Positions 6,692 through 15,361 of a stretch of DNA of 55,996 bases are shown piece after piece (position 1 is the stretch's first letter; each line of letters opens with the position of its first letter). The notes under the pieces were generated by a model. It was not told where the DNA came from. It saw only the letters and a program-made list of their open reading frames with translations, and ran no database searches. Source of the stretch: CAKSHC01 sp045631845 (lineage in GTDB: Bacteria; Bacillota; Clostridia; Oscillospirales; UMGS1783); assembly GCA_045631845.1 (NCBI GenBank), contig JAZQVM010000024.1:1-55996 (forward strand). Reading direction: 5' to 3'. A program made the position numbers and the translations under genes.

Positions 6692-9055
6692 TTATATTTT
6701 TTGCAAGTTTGCGTAATTTGCCATAATTTTCTTAGTCTGCGACCCAAATTGAATCTCCAACATGCAGTCATTGGCCATCGGCTTAACCGAAAGTATAGTG
6801 CCCACACCGAATACTCGGTGCTTCACCTGCTCTCCAACCACATACTGCACCACAGGCGCACTGACTTTGGTTGCCGGTCGGGCATTGGCCGCCTGCCGCA
6901 AGGTAAAGGCGGGCGTGTTCTGCGGGCTTAGATTTCTCGCCCGTTGCTCGGCCTGCCGCTCACCCTCGGGCGCCCCGCTCTTGATGTATAATTCCTGCGG
7001 AATCTCATCAATAAATCGTGACATCTGCGGATACAGCGTCGTGCCGTATAGCATACGCATACGGGTGTAGAGCAGGGTAAGGGTTTTCTTAGCTCGGGTA
7101 ATGCCCACATAGCATAACCGCCGCTCCTCCTCAATCCCGCCTTCTTCATCCAAAGACATCGAGGACGGGAATAATCCCTCCTCCATGCCGGGTAAAAAGA
7201 CATGATTGAATTCCAGTCCCTTAGCCGTGTGCATCGTCATTAAGGCCACACTCTCATCTGCCTGCTCATAATCATCCGCATCGCTCAGCAGAGAAGTGCG
7301 CTCTAAAAATCCAAACAGGGTCGGGTTTTCCTCGCCCTGCATGTATCGCACAATGGCCGAGTTAAGTTCGGTAATGTTCTCAATGCGATCTTCAAAACTC
7401 TCGTCACTCTTAATCGCCTCGGCATATCCCGTCCGCTCCAATACCTCATCAATGAGGGTGTTGAGCGGATTACACTCGTTGTAGGCAATCAAATCTACCA
7501 TCATCATGGCAAAAGCCTTTAGCTTTTCCCTCGCCCGTGAAAGGGTGGGGTACTCATCGGCTCGACGGCAAACCTCCAGCATCGAAATATTTTCCGCTTC
7601 GGCCACCGCCGCAATTGCCGCCACCGTTGTGTCCCCAATGGCACGCTTGGGCTCATTGATGATACGCCGCAACCGCAGATCATCTGTCTGGTTAACAATT
7701 AAGCACAGATAGGACATGATATCCTTAACTTCCTTGCGGTCAAAGAAGCTCTGCCCGCCAATCACCCGAGCAGGGATTCGATGGGAACGCATCGCCCCTT
7801 CAACGGCTCGGCTCTGTGCATTGGTTCGGTACAAAACGGCGCACTCGTTGTAGGGTACTCCCTGCCCGTTATGTAATTTCTCAATGGCGGCCGCAATCGT
7901 ATCCGCCTCGTGTCCTTCATCGTAAGCACAGCATACCGAAATGGTCTGCCCCTTGCCGTTTTCCGTCCATAACGACTTGCTCTTGCGCCCCACATTGTTG
8001 GCAATTACATGATTGGCCGCATCCAGAATGGTCTGGGTCGAACGGTAATTGCGCTCCAGTTTGATGACGGTAGCGTTATCAAACCGCTCCTCAAACATGA
8101 GGATATTCTCAATGGTCGCCCCGCGGAACCGATAAATGCTCTGATCGTCGTCGCCCACCACGCACAGATTGCCGTCCTTCTTGCGAAGCAGGGAAACCAG
8201 CTGGTATTGTAACGGGTTGGTGTCCTGATACTCGTCCACCAGTACATGATCAAACCGATTCATCCACATCTGCCGTGTCTCGGGGAAATCTTGCAAAATC
8301 CGCACGGTCAGCAGAATTATATCATCAAAATCCAAGGCATTGGCCTTCTTCAGAGCCAAGCAATAGGATTCGTAAAGGCTGGCAATCTGCTTCATGCGAG
8401 GCACCATTTCATATTGTTTGCGCATCTCATCGGGTGTCACGCAGGAGTTCTTGGCGTTGCTGATGATGGACAGCACATTCTTCGGAGCATATAACTTCTC
8501 ATCCAAGCCGTGCTTGGAAATGCAATCCTTAATCACCCGTCGGGAATCGGTGGTGTCATAAATGGTAAAGGAACGGTCATACCCTAATTTCTCAATTTCC
8601 TGCCGCAGGATGCGCACGCACGCACTGTGGAAGGTCGCCGCCCAAATATCCAGCCCCGCACTACCCAGTTTTTGCTCCAAACGGGTTTTGAGTTCGGCTG
8701 CCGCCTTGTTGGTAAAGGTAATGGCTAAAATCTTCCACGGCAAAATGGGCGCAAAACGGATAAGTTCCGTCACCCGTGCCGTAAGAAGCGGATCGGGTGC
8801 GGCGGCATATCGAGCCATAGCCGTCAGATCCTCCATCGTCAAATCAGACGGAACGTGCTCACTGTGATAGGTGTTGCCGTAGCGGATGAGATATTCAATG
8901 CGGGATACAATCACCGTCGTCTTTCCCGAACCGGCACCTGCCAAAATCAAAAGCGGCCCGTCGGGCGCAAAAACGGCACGGCGCTGCTCGGGATTGAGAA
9001 ATCCGTATTCCCGATTGAGTATCTGTTTTTTCAGAGCAAGAAAACGTTCCTTCAT
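6692..9055 (-). CDS. pcrA: ATP-dependent DNA helicase PcrA/UvrD
   Basis: The 787-residue superfamily 1A helicase has Q-motif LNPEQRRAV, Walker A GAGSGKTT (about 40-47), motif II VDEYQDTN, motif III DDQSIYRFRGA, motif IV ERNYRS, motif V TMHTAKGLEF and motif VI VGITRAKK. The C-terminal HRVFGVGTI...LQKI is the Tudor-like domain with which PcrA contacts RNA polymerase. PcrA works in nucleotide excision repair, R-loop removal and replication restart. The start at 9055 is chosen because GGAGG lies just before it; an ATG four codons earlier contains that Shine-Dalgarno. tRNA-Lys and its terminator lie directly upstream. Confidence 0.95.
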   Translation of the reverse strand: MKERFLALKKQILNREYGFLNPEQRRAVFAPDGPLLILAGAGSGKTTVIVSRIEYLIRYGNTYHSEHVPSDLTMEDLTAMARYAAAPDPLLTARVTELIRFAPILPWKILAITFTNKAAAELKTRLEQKLGSAGLDIWAATFHSACVRILRQEIEKLGYDRSFTIYDTTDSRRVIKDCISKHGLDEKLYAPKNVLSIISNAKNSCVTPDEMRKQYEMVPRMKQIASLYESYCLALKKANALDFDDIILLTVRILQDFPETRQMWMNRFDHVLVDEYQDTNPLQYQLVSLLRKKDGNLCVVGDDDQSIYRFRGATIENILMFEERFDNATVIKLERNYRSTQTILDAANHVIANNVGRKSKSLWTENGKGQTISVCCAYDEGHEADTIAAAIEKLHNGQGVPYNECAVLYRTNAQSRAVEGAMRSHRIPARVIGGQSFFDRKEVKDIMSYLCLIVNQTDDLRLRRIINEPKRAIGDTTVAAIAAVAEAENISMLEVCRRADEYPTLSRAREKLKAFAMMMVDLIAYNECNPLNTLIDEVLERTGYAEAIKSDESFEDRIENITELNSAIVRYMQGEENPTLFGFLERTSLLSDADDYEQADESVALMTMHTAKGLEFNHVFLPGMEEGLFPSSMSLDEEGGIEEERRLCYVGITRAKKTLTLLYTRMRMLYGTTLYPQMSRFIDEIPQELYIKSGAPEGERQAEQRARNLSPQNTPAFTLRQAANARPATKVSAPVVQYVVGEQVKHRVFGVGTILSVKPMANDCMLEIQFGSQTKKIMANYANLQKI

Positions 9056-9075
9056 TTTTTCCTCCATCGATAAGT

Positions 9076-9112
9076 AAAAATCGGCAAGCGTTACAAACGC
9101 TCGCCGATTTTT
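9076..9112 (-). terminator. Terminator of tRNA-Lys
   Basis: The stem AAAATCGGCGAGCG pairs with CGCTTGCCGATTTT (one mismatch) around a 7-base loop on the minus strand, and abuts the tRNA CCA. Confidence 0.75.
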
Positions 9113-9187
9113 GGTGACTCACCGGGGACTCGAACCCCGGACCCTTTGATTAAAAGTCAAATGCTCTACCACCTGAGCTAGTGAGTC
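9112..9187 (-). tRNA. tRNA-Lys (anticodon TTT)
   Basis: This is a 76-base cloverleaf with acceptor GACTCAC/GTGAGTC, anticodon arm TTTGA-CTTTTAA-TCAAA giving anticodon TTT, T arm CCGGG-TTCGAGT-CCCGG and encoded CCA. Confidence 0.95.
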
Positions 9188-9201
9188 ATTTGCGCCTAAA
9201 T

Positions 9202-9230
9202 AGTATAGCAAAACATCAAAGGATTGTCAA
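9202..9230 (-). promoter_or_regulatory. Promoter of tRNA-Lys
   Basis: On the minus strand TTGACA (9230-9225), a 17-base spacer and TATACT (9207-9202) stand 14 bases before the tRNA 5' end. Confidence 0.8.
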
Positions 9231-9253
9231 GCCTTGATTTATTTTTCTTTTAT

Positions 9254-10210
9254 TTATTTTGTATTTTGAATGGCGGCAATCGCCGTGGCTTTATAAATGG
9301 CGTCCCGATGCTTGGCCTGACGGATCAGGTCAACCATCTCTTTTTTGCTGATCAGTTTCACCTCATCCACCTCGCCCGCCTGCAATACGCACGCCTGCGC
9401 CCGCACGGAAGCCTTGGCAAACCATAGCTCCACAAAACTGCGCTTGCGTTTGAGCCGAGCCGACAACTGTAGTTGGTCGGGAGTAAGGGTAACGCCGATT
9501 TCTTCAGCGGTTTCCCGTATGGCCGCCTGTCGTCCGTCCTCACCGGCCTTGGCCGCTCCGCCCGTAATATCCCAGATACCGGGTAGTACATCCTTTTCCT
9601 GTGAGCGCTTTTGCACTAAGAACCGCCCATCGGGGGTATGCAGGAAAATATGTACCGCCAGCATATAGTCACCCGAGCGCAGGGAACGGTACTGGTCACG
9701 GCTGGCATACCGCCCTGTAGGCTCACCCAACTCATCCCGTAAATCCCATATTTCATGGGTGATCTTATGCCCGTGGGATTGCATGGGAACGATCTTTCGG
9801 CCATCCTTTTCTTGAATAGAATCTCCCTCAAAGCCGCAGTCATGGAACAACTCGCAGTCATATAGAGCCACATCGGCCGTCAGATCGGAGTGAATGGTGC
9901 GTAAATAATCCAACAACAACGGAGCGGCATCGCCGCGCCGATAGCGGGACTCCAAACAGAAATACAGAATATGTCTCTGTTCCATCAGGCAACAACCGAT
10001 GAGCCGTTCCCCGTCAAAGATGCCAAACAGCCGCACTTGCCCCTGTTCAATTTTCTTGTGCCACTCCTTGTCCTGCGACAGGTTGCGCAACAACGAGTTG
10101 CGACCCGCACGGGCTTGCAAGGGGGCTTCTTGTTTTTGGAAAGAGCGCCGAAGTAAAGACAGGGCTTCGCCTGCCCGATTCTCGGCACATTCGCCTACTG
10201 TTATATTCAT
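9254..10210 (-). CDS. GNAT acetyltransferase - Nudix hydrolase fusion protein
   Basis: The 318-residue cytoplasmic protein has two parts. Residues about 1-145 resemble a GNAT N-acetyltransferase (RLFGIFDGERLIGCCLM, DCELFHDCGFEG). Residues about 150-318 form a Nudix domain with the complete box GGAAKAGEDG...RETAEEIGV (about 217-240), preceded by FLVQKRSQEKDVLPGIWD as in IPP-isomerase-like Nudix proteins. The Nudix half likely hydrolyses a nucleoside-diphosphate-linked compound; the substrate is unknown. The much longer frame upstream runs antisense into yabP, so the start at 10210 is taken, behind CGGAG and its own promoter. It diverges from the yabP operon. Confidence 0.85.
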   Translation of the reverse strand: MNITVGECAENRAGEALSLLRRSFQKQEAPLQARAGRNSLLRNLSQDKEWHKKIEQGQVRLFGIFDGERLIGCCLMEQRHILYFCLESRYRRGDAAPLLLDYLRTIHSDLTADVALYDCELFHDCGFEGDSIQEKDGRKIVPMQSHGHKITHEIWDLRDELGEPTGRYASRDQYRSLRSGDYMLAVHIFLHTPDGRFLVQKRSQEKDVLPGIWDITGGAAKAGEDGRQAAIRETAEEIGVTLTPDQLQLSARLKRKRSFVELWFAKASVRAQACVLQAGEVDEVKLISKKEMVDLIRQAKHRDAIYKATAIAAIQNTK

Positions 10211-10240
10211 ATAAGGCTCCGTAATAGTGGTCTTTTTGAC

Positions 10241-10269
10241 AGTATACCACAAAAAGTTCTCGGTATAAA
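10241..10269 (-). promoter_or_regulatory. Promoter of the GNAT-Nudix gene
   Basis: The minus-strand extended -10 TGGTATACT (TATACT at 10246-10241) has a -35-like TTTATA (10269-10264) at 17 bases. It lies 30 bases upstream of the start codon in the divergent gap with yabP. Confidence 0.6.
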
Positions 10270-10313
10270 GCCCCTTTCTAAAGAATATTATGAAATGAAA
10301 GGAGGCGGAAACG

Positions 10314-10598
10314 ATGAATGACGAGCAAAACCGATCCGCAAAATTACATAATATTATTCTGGAAGGACGAACCGCCCTCTCGGCGTCAGGGGTAGAAGAT
10401 GTAGACAGTTTTGATGAGAATTCGGTGAGTATCTTCACCGGCATGGGTCTCTTGACCATTCGGGGCGAGCAACTGCACATCAATAAATTCTCCATCGAAA
10501 CGGGCGAACTGGCACTGGAGGGGAATATCTACTCCTTGTCCTATACGGATGATTTAGGTAAAAAAGGCGGCGGCTTTTTCTCCAAGGTGTTTCGATAA
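10314..10598 (+). CDS. yabP: Sporulation protein YabP
   Basis: The 94-residue protein matches YabP in length and sequence: LHNIILEGRTALSASGVEDVDSFDE at the N-terminus (quoted in two overlapping parts: LHNIILEGRTALSASG and GVEDVDSFDE), then GMGLLTIRGEQLHI and LEGNIYSLSYTD. YabP is made in the mother cell under sigma-E in Bacillus and is needed for normal spore formation; its biochemical role is unknown. It is followed by yabQ after 3 bases and then divIC, the standard cluster order. The start is set by AAAGGAGG 9 bases upstream. A sigma-E promoter is expected in the 100-base gap, but I could not fix one with confidence. Confidence 0.9.
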   Translation: MNDEQNRSAKLHNIILEGRTALSASGVEDVDSFDENSVSIFTGMGLLTIRGEQLHINKFSIETGELALEGNIYSLSYTDDLGKKGGGFFSKVFR

Positions 10599-10601
10599 TC
10601 G

Positions 10602-11120
10602 ATGGAACTGGTTTTAACCGAGGAACTTGCCGTTGTCGGATATGCCGCCTTGTTTGGGGTAGGCGTGGGCATTCTGTATGATGTCTTTCGGGTGCTGCGT
10701 CTGCTTTTCCGTCCGTCGGCGGTCGCCGTTTTTGTGGAAGATCTGCTCTTCTTTTTCATTACGGCAGCCCTGACCGGTATGTTTATCTTCACCTTTCATT
10801 CGGGTGTTATCCGCCTTTATATTTTTGTCAGTGCGGTGGCCGGTGCCGCATTGTGGTACATGACTTTGGGACGAATTTGCTACCGGCTGTGGCGCGGGGT
10901 GGCCGATAAGATCCGGCGATTTTTTGCGGTATTATCGGCACCGCTGCGTAAAAGTATGGCAAAATTCAGGAAGAAAATGAATCAAATGCGGCAAAAAAAT
11001 CAAAAAAAAGAGGCAAAAAAAGAGAAAAAACTCTTCCATTTTCGCAAAAAACATACTATAATAGAAGAGTCGAAGTATGCTTACGTACAAAAAGAAAGGA
11101 TGAATCGGCGTGAAAGTTAA
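10602..11120 (+). CDS. yabQ: Sporulation protein YabQ
   Basis: The 172-residue protein has the YabQ layout. Membrane helices lie at about 8-30, 42-64 and 70-90, with GYAALFGVGVGILYDVFRVLR at the start (GVGVGILYDVFRVLR is the recognisable part) and FVEDLLFFF. They are followed by a cytoplasmic tail. The tail (about 100-172) is extremely Lys/Gln-rich and encoded by A-rich DNA (10980-11050). YabQ is a forespore-outer-membrane protein needed for cortex formation in Bacillus. It overlaps the next gene by 11 bases. A TATAAT at 11057 inside the tail could be an internal -10 for divIC, without a clear -35. Confidence 0.88.
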   Translation: MELVLTEELAVVGYAALFGVGVGILYDVFRVLRLLFRPSAVAVFVEDLLFFFITAALTGMFIFTFHSGVIRLYIFVSAVAGAALWYMTLGRICYRLWRGVADKIRRFFAVLSAPLRKSMAKFRKKMNQMRQKNQKKEAKKEKKLFHFRKKHTIIEESKYAYVQKERMNRRES

Positions 11121-11397
11121 GAAACTAACATGGCAGCATGGCGCTATGATTGCGATCCTCGTTGTAGGTTTGGTTATGGTCGTCGGTATTCTTTCTAATC
11201 ATATTAAGCAAAGCCAAGCCAAGGCAGAGATTCATCAATATGAGCAGATGATTGAGCAGCAAACCGATGAGAATGCGGAGCTGAAAGATGTCATCAGCAG
11301 CGGCGATATTCAGGAATATGCCGCCGGCATCGCTCGTGATCAGTTGGGCTACGGCGAGAGCGACGAAAAGATATATGTGAATATCACCGGCAAATAA
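11110..11397 (+). CDS. divIC: Septum formation initiator DivIC/FtsB family protein
   Basis: The 95-residue bitopic protein has one transmembrane helix (about 14-30) and then a coiled coil (about 34-65). A C-terminal region with EYAAGIARDQLGYGESDEKIYVN follows, the conserved end of DivIC/FtsB. DivIC joins FtsL and DivIB in the divisome and links septal peptidoglycan synthesis to cytokinesis. The start codon is GTG inside the yabQ 3' end, with AAAGGA upstream. The position after yabP-yabQ is conserved across spore-formers. Confidence 0.88.
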   Translation: MKVKKLTWQHGAMIAILVVGLVMVVGILSNHIKQSQAKAEIHQYEQMIEQQTDENAELKDVISSGDIQEYAAGIARDQLGYGESDEKIYVNITGK

Positions 11398-11404
11398 GAA
11401 TGTT

Positions 11405-11434
11405 CCTCAGATCTTCGGGTCTGAGGATTTTTTT
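11405..11434 (+). terminator. Terminator of the yabP-yabQ-divIC operon
   Basis: A nine-pair stem CCTCAGATC/GGTCTGAGG is closed by a stable C(TTCG)G tetraloop and followed by ATTTTTTT. Confidence 0.9.
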
Positions 11435-11435
11435 A

Positions 11436-11464
11436 TTTCCATTTTTGCAAAAGTGTGGTATACT
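11436..11464 (+). promoter_or_regulatory. Promoter of the trxB operon
   Basis: TTTCCA (11436-11441), a 17-base spacer and an extended -10 TGGTATACT (11456-11464) lie directly after the divIC terminator. Confidence 0.65.
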
Positions 11465-11490
11465 AATAAAAAAGAGTTGCGGAGGCTATT

Positions 11491-12405
11491 ATGATATACG
11501 ATCTGTTAATTATCGGTGCCGGCCCTGCCGGCCTTACCGCCGGCATTTATGCCGGCCGTGCGGGGCTGAGCACCCTCATGATCGAGTCGCTGTTCCCCGG
11601 TGGACAAGCGGCGACCACCTATGAGGTGGCCAACTACCCCGGATTTGTCAATATTACCGGCCCTGATCTGACGGCCAAGATGGCCGAGCAGGCCACAAGC
11701 TGTGGGGCGGAAATGGCCTATGATGAAATCACGGGCGTGGATTTTTCGGGTGATGTAAAGACCGTCTTTGCCGGTGAGCGCACCTATCAGGGGCGCAGTG
11801 TCATCATTGCCAGCGGTGCCAAGAAGCGGCAGTTGGACATCCCCGGTGAGGCCGAATTGATGGGGAGCGGCGTGTCCTATTGCGCCACTTGTGACGGCGG
11901 ATTTTTCAAGGGGCAGACGGTGGCCGTTGTCGGCGGCGGCAATACGGCGCTGGAAGATGCGCTCTATTTGGCGAATTTGTGCCAAAAGGTATATTTGGTG
12001 CACCGCAGAAATGCCTTCCGTGGCGTAGCGGCGTTGGAAAAGCAGGTGCGTGCCAAGGCTAACATCGAACTGGTGCTGTCCCATATCCCTGTCCGTGTCG
12101 AGGGTAAAATGCAGGTGGAGGGCTTGACGGTAGCATCGGTGGCTGACAAAACCGAGCGTACCCTTGCAGTATCCGGTGTATTTGTAGCGGTCGGTACCCT
12201 GCCTGCTACGGCGGCGGTGGCCGATGCGGTAGCACTGGCTGACGGCTATATCGATGCAGGGGAGGACTGCAAGACCAATGTGGCGGGCGTGTTCGCCGCC
12301 GGCGATGTGCGCCGCAGTCCCATTAAACAGATTGTAACGGCTTGTGCCGACGGCGCCGTAGCGGCCACAGCGGCGGTAGCCTATCTTGAGGAAAACCCCG
12401 CATGA
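11491..12405 (+). CDS. trxB: Thioredoxin reductase (NADPH, FAD)
   Basis: The 304-residue low-molecular-weight thioredoxin reductase has an FAD-binding GAGPAG (about 9-14), redox-active Cys131-Ala-Thr-Cys134, a nucleotide-binding GGGNTALEDAL (about 148-158) and HRRNAFR, the NADPH-selecting motif. A C-terminal FAD loop FAAGDVR is also present. It passes electrons from NADPH to thioredoxin in the cytoplasm. No thioredoxin gene adjoins. Its stop overlaps the next start (ATGA at 12402), making an operon with two small membrane-protein genes. The start is set by CGGAGG. Confidence 0.93.
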   Translation: MIYDLLIIGAGPAGLTAGIYAGRAGLSTLMIESLFPGGQAATTYEVANYPGFVNITGPDLTAKMAEQATSCGAEMAYDEITGVDFSGDVKTVFAGERTYQGRSVIIASGAKKRQLDIPGEAELMGSGVSYCATCDGGFFKGQTVAVVGGGNTALEDALYLANLCQKVYLVHRRNAFRGVAALEKQVRAKANIELVLSHIPVRVEGKMQVEGLTVASVADKTERTLAVSGVFVAVGTLPATAAVADAVALADGYIDAGEDCKTNVAGVFAAGDVRRSPIKQIVTACADGAVAATAAVAYLEENPA

Positions 12406-12782
12406 AAGAGGTAGGTATACTCTTCTTTATTGTGTCGGGTGTTGCGGAAACGGCGGGCGTGTTGCTGTGGTGGTTGATGAAGCGAAAAAGCCGCAAAGGA
12501 ATTACGGCGCAGGCCACAGTATTGGAGCGCATCATGCTTGGCTCGGGAGAGCGGGACACGGTGCTGATTGTGGAGTATCAAAACGGTGAAAGAACAGTAA
12601 AGGCCAAGGTCAATGCCGCCCATGCCGCCTTTGATATCGCGCCGGGGGATACCGTAGAGATCGGGTATGATCCCGACCGTGTGGGGGATATTGTACTACG
12701 CACGGTGAAATGTCCCGTATCGGTCTTTGCCGTTGGCGGCATCGCTTTTCTCATGGGACTATTCTTTTACTTTTTGGGGTAA
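12402..12782 (+). CDS. Small membrane protein, DUF3592-like
   Basis: The 126-residue protein has an N-terminal helix (about 5-26), a soluble beta-rich middle (about 35-98) and a C-terminal helix (about 103-124). The middle contains an EYQNGERTVKAK strand pair and PGDTVEIGYDPDRVGDIVL, typical of DUF3592-type proteins, a small family of unknown function with two flanking helices. It overlaps trxB by 4 bases and precedes the DUF1461 gene by 3 bases, so all three are probably co-transcribed. No catalytic motif is visible. Confidence 0.6.
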   Translation: MKEVGILFFIVSGVAETAGVLLWWLMKRKSRKGITAQATVLERIMLGSGERDTVLIVEYQNGERTVKAKVNAAHAAFDIAPGDTVEIGYDPDRVGDIVLRTVKCPVSVFAVGGIAFLMGLFFYFLG

Positions 12783-12785
12783 ACT

Positions 12786-13475
12786 ATGAAACGATATTGG
12801 AGGGCCGTCTATGTATTGGCGGCATCGCTTCTGATTGTGGGTGTCCTTTACAGTATACTGGAAGGGTTGATGTTCGACCGCCGTTTCTTTGCCGAGCAGT
12901 ATGAGAAATACGGACAGGCGCAGGTGATCGGTATGTCACAGGAAGATCTGATGCGCACCACCGACAAACTGCTCTTGCACATGGAAGGCAAGAGTGAGGA
13001 TATGGCGGTGATAGCTACCGTCCATGGCATCGAGAGGGAAGTTTTTAACGAGCAGGAAACGGTACATATGCAGGACGTCAATCGGCTGATTGTCGGATTT
13101 TCCACCTTTCGGTATATCGCCTTTGGTGTGGCGGGAGCGGCACTGGTGTCCTTCTTCTTTGTCTGCAAACAACAACGGGTGCGGCAGATTTGCAAGATCT
13201 TATTGACGGCCGGCTTGTGTCTGGTGCTGGTGTTTGGTGCGCTGGGCTTGTGGGCGGCTTTGGACTTTTCCTCTTTCTGGACAAGTTTTCATAAACTGCT
13301 CTTTACCAACGATCTGTGGCTGATGGATCCGAATACCAGTATTATGATCAATATGTTTCCGGCGCAGTTTTTCTCCAATTTTATTATGACATTTTTAGGC
13401 CGTGCTGCATGGATGATCGGGTTGCCGATGCTTGTTTGCGGGGCGGTTTTGATACTACGACGCCGCGCGGCGTGA
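12786..13475 (+). CDS. DUF1461 (TIGR01906-type) integral membrane protein
   Basis: The 229-residue protein has four predicted helices (about 8-28, 104-124, 135-158, 198-222) and a long extracytoplasmic loop after the first. Family hallmarks seen are FNEQETVHMQDVNRL (about 78-92) and, after helix three, FHKLLFTNDLWLMDPNTSIMINMFP (key part LWLMDPNTSIMINMFP). This family of Firmicute membrane proteins has no known function. It is the third gene of the trxB operon; the start follows GGGGTA. Confidence 0.75.
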   Translation: MKRYWRAVYVLAASLLIVGVLYSILEGLMFDRRFFAEQYEKYGQAQVIGMSQEDLMRTTDKLLLHMEGKSEDMAVIATVHGIEREVFNEQETVHMQDVNRLIVGFSTFRYIAFGVAGAALVSFFFVCKQQRVRQICKILLTAGLCLVLVFGALGLWAALDFSSFWTSFHKLLFTNDLWLMDPNTSIMINMFPAQFFSNFIMTFLGRAAWMIGLPMLVCGAVLILRRRAA

Positions 13476-13491
13476 GTTTTAAGGGGGTAAG

Positions 13492-14949
13492 ATGATGGAA
13501 AAGACCTATATTGCCATAGATCTCAAATCGTTTTACGCCAGTGTGGAGTGTGTGGAGCGTGGGCTTGATCCGATGACCACCAATCTGTTGGTGGCCGATG
13601 CGACCAAGACCGAAAAGACCATTTGTTTGGCAGTAAGCCCCACACTAAAAAGTTACGGCATTTCGGGGCGTGCCCGCCTGTTTGAAGCGGTGGAGCAGGT
13701 AAAGGTGGCCAATCAGGCGCGCAAGCAGGCCTTGGGCAGTGAGTTTACGGGATCGTCCTTTGATGATACCGAACTCAAAGCCAATCCGTCCTTGGCGGTG
13801 GATTATATTGCCGCCCCGCCCCGCATGGCCCTGTATCGGCAGTACAGTACCGAGATCGTAAAGATCTATTTTCAGCACGTATCGCCCGAGGATCTGTATG
13901 CTTACAGCATTGACGAAGTGTTCATTGATGCGACGGCCTATCTGCGCCGAAGCGGGTTGACGGCACGGGAATTTGCCCGTAAAATCATTCAGGATGTTTT
14001 GCGACAGACGGGCATTACCGCCACGGCGGGGATTGGTCCGAATATGTACCTATGCAAGGTGGCCTTGGATATTACGGCCAAGCATATTCCCAGCGATGAA
14101 TACGGGGTGCGGATTGCCGAGCTGGATGAAATGTCCTATCGTCGGCAGTTGTGGACACACCCGAAGCTGACCGATTTTTGGATGATCGGCGCCGGCATTT
14201 CCGAGCGGTTAAAGGTGCTGGGGCTTTATACGATGGGCGATATTGCCCGCTGTTCGCTGACCGATGAGGAGAAACTCTATCGGGAATTTGGAAAGAATGC
14301 CCAATATATTATTGATCAGGCATGGGGCTGGGAGCCGGTCGGCATCGCCGATATCAAGGCCTACCGTCCTGAATCAACCAGTGTCAGCTCGGGGCAGGTG
14401 TTGCAACGCCCCTACACGGCTGCCGAGACCCGTATCATCGTGCGGGAAATGGTGGATAGTTTGGTGCTGGGCTTGGTTGAGCAAGGACTGGTGACCGATC
14501 AGATTGTACTGCATATCGGGTACGACATTGAGAATATAACCGGAGTCTATAAGGGGCAGGTGGAGGTGGACCGATACGGGCGCAAGGTGCCTCGCCACGC
14601 CCACGGCACAGCCAATCTGGACGGGTACACCTCGTCCACCAAAGCCATTACTGATAAGACATTGGCGTTATTTGACCGCATTATCAATAAAAAACTGCTC
14701 ATCCGCCGACTGTATGTGACGGCCAATCATTTGCAATCGGAGCAAGAGGTGGCGCAGCAGGTACAGCAGATGACTCTTTTCGAGTCGGCGCAGGCTGAGC
14801 GGGTGTTGGAGCGGGAGCGTAAGATGCAAAAGGCGGTCATTGGTATCAAGAGTAAGTTTGGCCCCAACGCCATTTTGAAGGGTACCAACCTCAAAGAGGG
14901 AGCAACGGCGACCGAGCGCAACCATACGATTGGGGGGCACAAGGCATGA
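13492..14949 (+). CDS. Y-family DNA polymerase (UvrX/YqjW/UmuC-like)
   Basis: The 485-residue translesion polymerase begins with YIAIDLKSFYASVECVERG, containing catalytic Asp10. It has the second acidic pair in YSIDEVFID (Asp141-Glu142). A helix-hairpin-helix region follows (about 215-260). The little-finger domain and a long C-terminal tail end in a TLFESAQAERVLERE segment that may hold a clamp-binding motif. Such proteins copy past DNA lesions and are usually SOS-induced; no LexA box was recognised upstream. It overlaps the YolD-like gene by 4 bases, the same pairing as YqjW/YqjX and UvrX/YolD in Bacillus. The start follows AAGGGGGT; ATG codons 1 and 2 are both usable. Confidence 0.9.
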   Translation: MMEKTYIAIDLKSFYASVECVERGLDPMTTNLLVADATKTEKTICLAVSPTLKSYGISGRARLFEAVEQVKVANQARKQALGSEFTGSSFDDTELKANPSLAVDYIAAPPRMALYRQYSTEIVKIYFQHVSPEDLYAYSIDEVFIDATAYLRRSGLTAREFARKIIQDVLRQTGITATAGIGPNMYLCKVALDITAKHIPSDEYGVRIAELDEMSYRRQLWTHPKLTDFWMIGAGISERLKVLGLYTMGDIARCSLTDEEKLYREFGKNAQYIIDQAWGWEPVGIADIKAYRPESTSVSSGQVLQRPYTAAETRIIVREMVDSLVLGLVEQGLVTDQIVLHIGYDIENITGVYKGQVEVDRYGRKVPRHAHGTANLDGYTSSTKAITDKTLALFDRIINKKLLIRRLYVTANHLQSEQEVAQQVQQMTLFESAQAERVLERERKMQKAVIGIKSKFGPNAILKGTNLKEGATATERNHTIGGHKA

Positions 14950-15335
14950 GCGGATTTCCCTATGAGGATATTATCGGGCGGGAGCGTCCCGTGTCTAAAA
15001 AGTATCCGCAGGCCTCGATGGCTGACCGTGCGGCACGGTTTTCACCCTTTGCGGCCATCACCGGCTATGAGGCGATGGTGCAGGAGGCGGCACGGGTGAC
15101 CCAGCCCCGCATCGAACTGGACGAGAATCGCAAGGCGGTACTCGACGAGCGGATACGGGAGTCGGTGGGGCAATCGGTGTGCATCACCTATTTTCAGCCC
15201 GACGAGAGAAAAGAGGGCGGCGCCTATCTGCGGGTGCGAGCCACGCTTTTGCGGATTGACGAGCATCGGCGTTGTCTGTGCTTGGATAACGGACAAGAGA
15301 TTTTGATTGAAAACATATTTGATGTAGAAAAATAA
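14946..15335 (+). CDS. YolD-like protein
   Basis: The 129-residue protein carries the YolD-family signature MADRAARFSPFAAITGYEA (about 25-43), followed by a charged helix and a beta-rich C-terminus (CLDNGQEILIENIFDVEK). YolD-like proteins are encoded next to Y-family polymerases in Firmicutes and are thought to assist or regulate them; the mechanism is not established. It is translationally coupled to the polymerase (ATGA) and ends at a strong hairpin terminator. Confidence 0.85.
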   Translation: MSGFPYEDIIGRERPVSKKYPQASMADRAARFSPFAAITGYEAMVQEAARVTQPRIELDENRKAVLDERIRESVGQSVCITYFQPDERKEGGAYLRVRATLLRIDEHRRCLCLDNGQEILIENIFDVEK

Positions 15336-15361
15336 CGACCTGTCGGCGGACAGGTCGTTTT
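15334..15361 (+). terminator. Terminator of the polymerase-YolD operon (also usable on the minus strand)
   Basis: The stem AACGACCTGTC/GACAGGTCGTT with a short loop is followed by TTTA on the plus strand and by ATTTTT on the minus strand. It therefore may also end the XRE gene at 15360. Confidence 0.8.

Noticed and set aside
11506..12084. 192-codon frame antisense to trxB
   Set aside because: It is a shadow of the GC-rich trxB codons, without start signals or known motifs.
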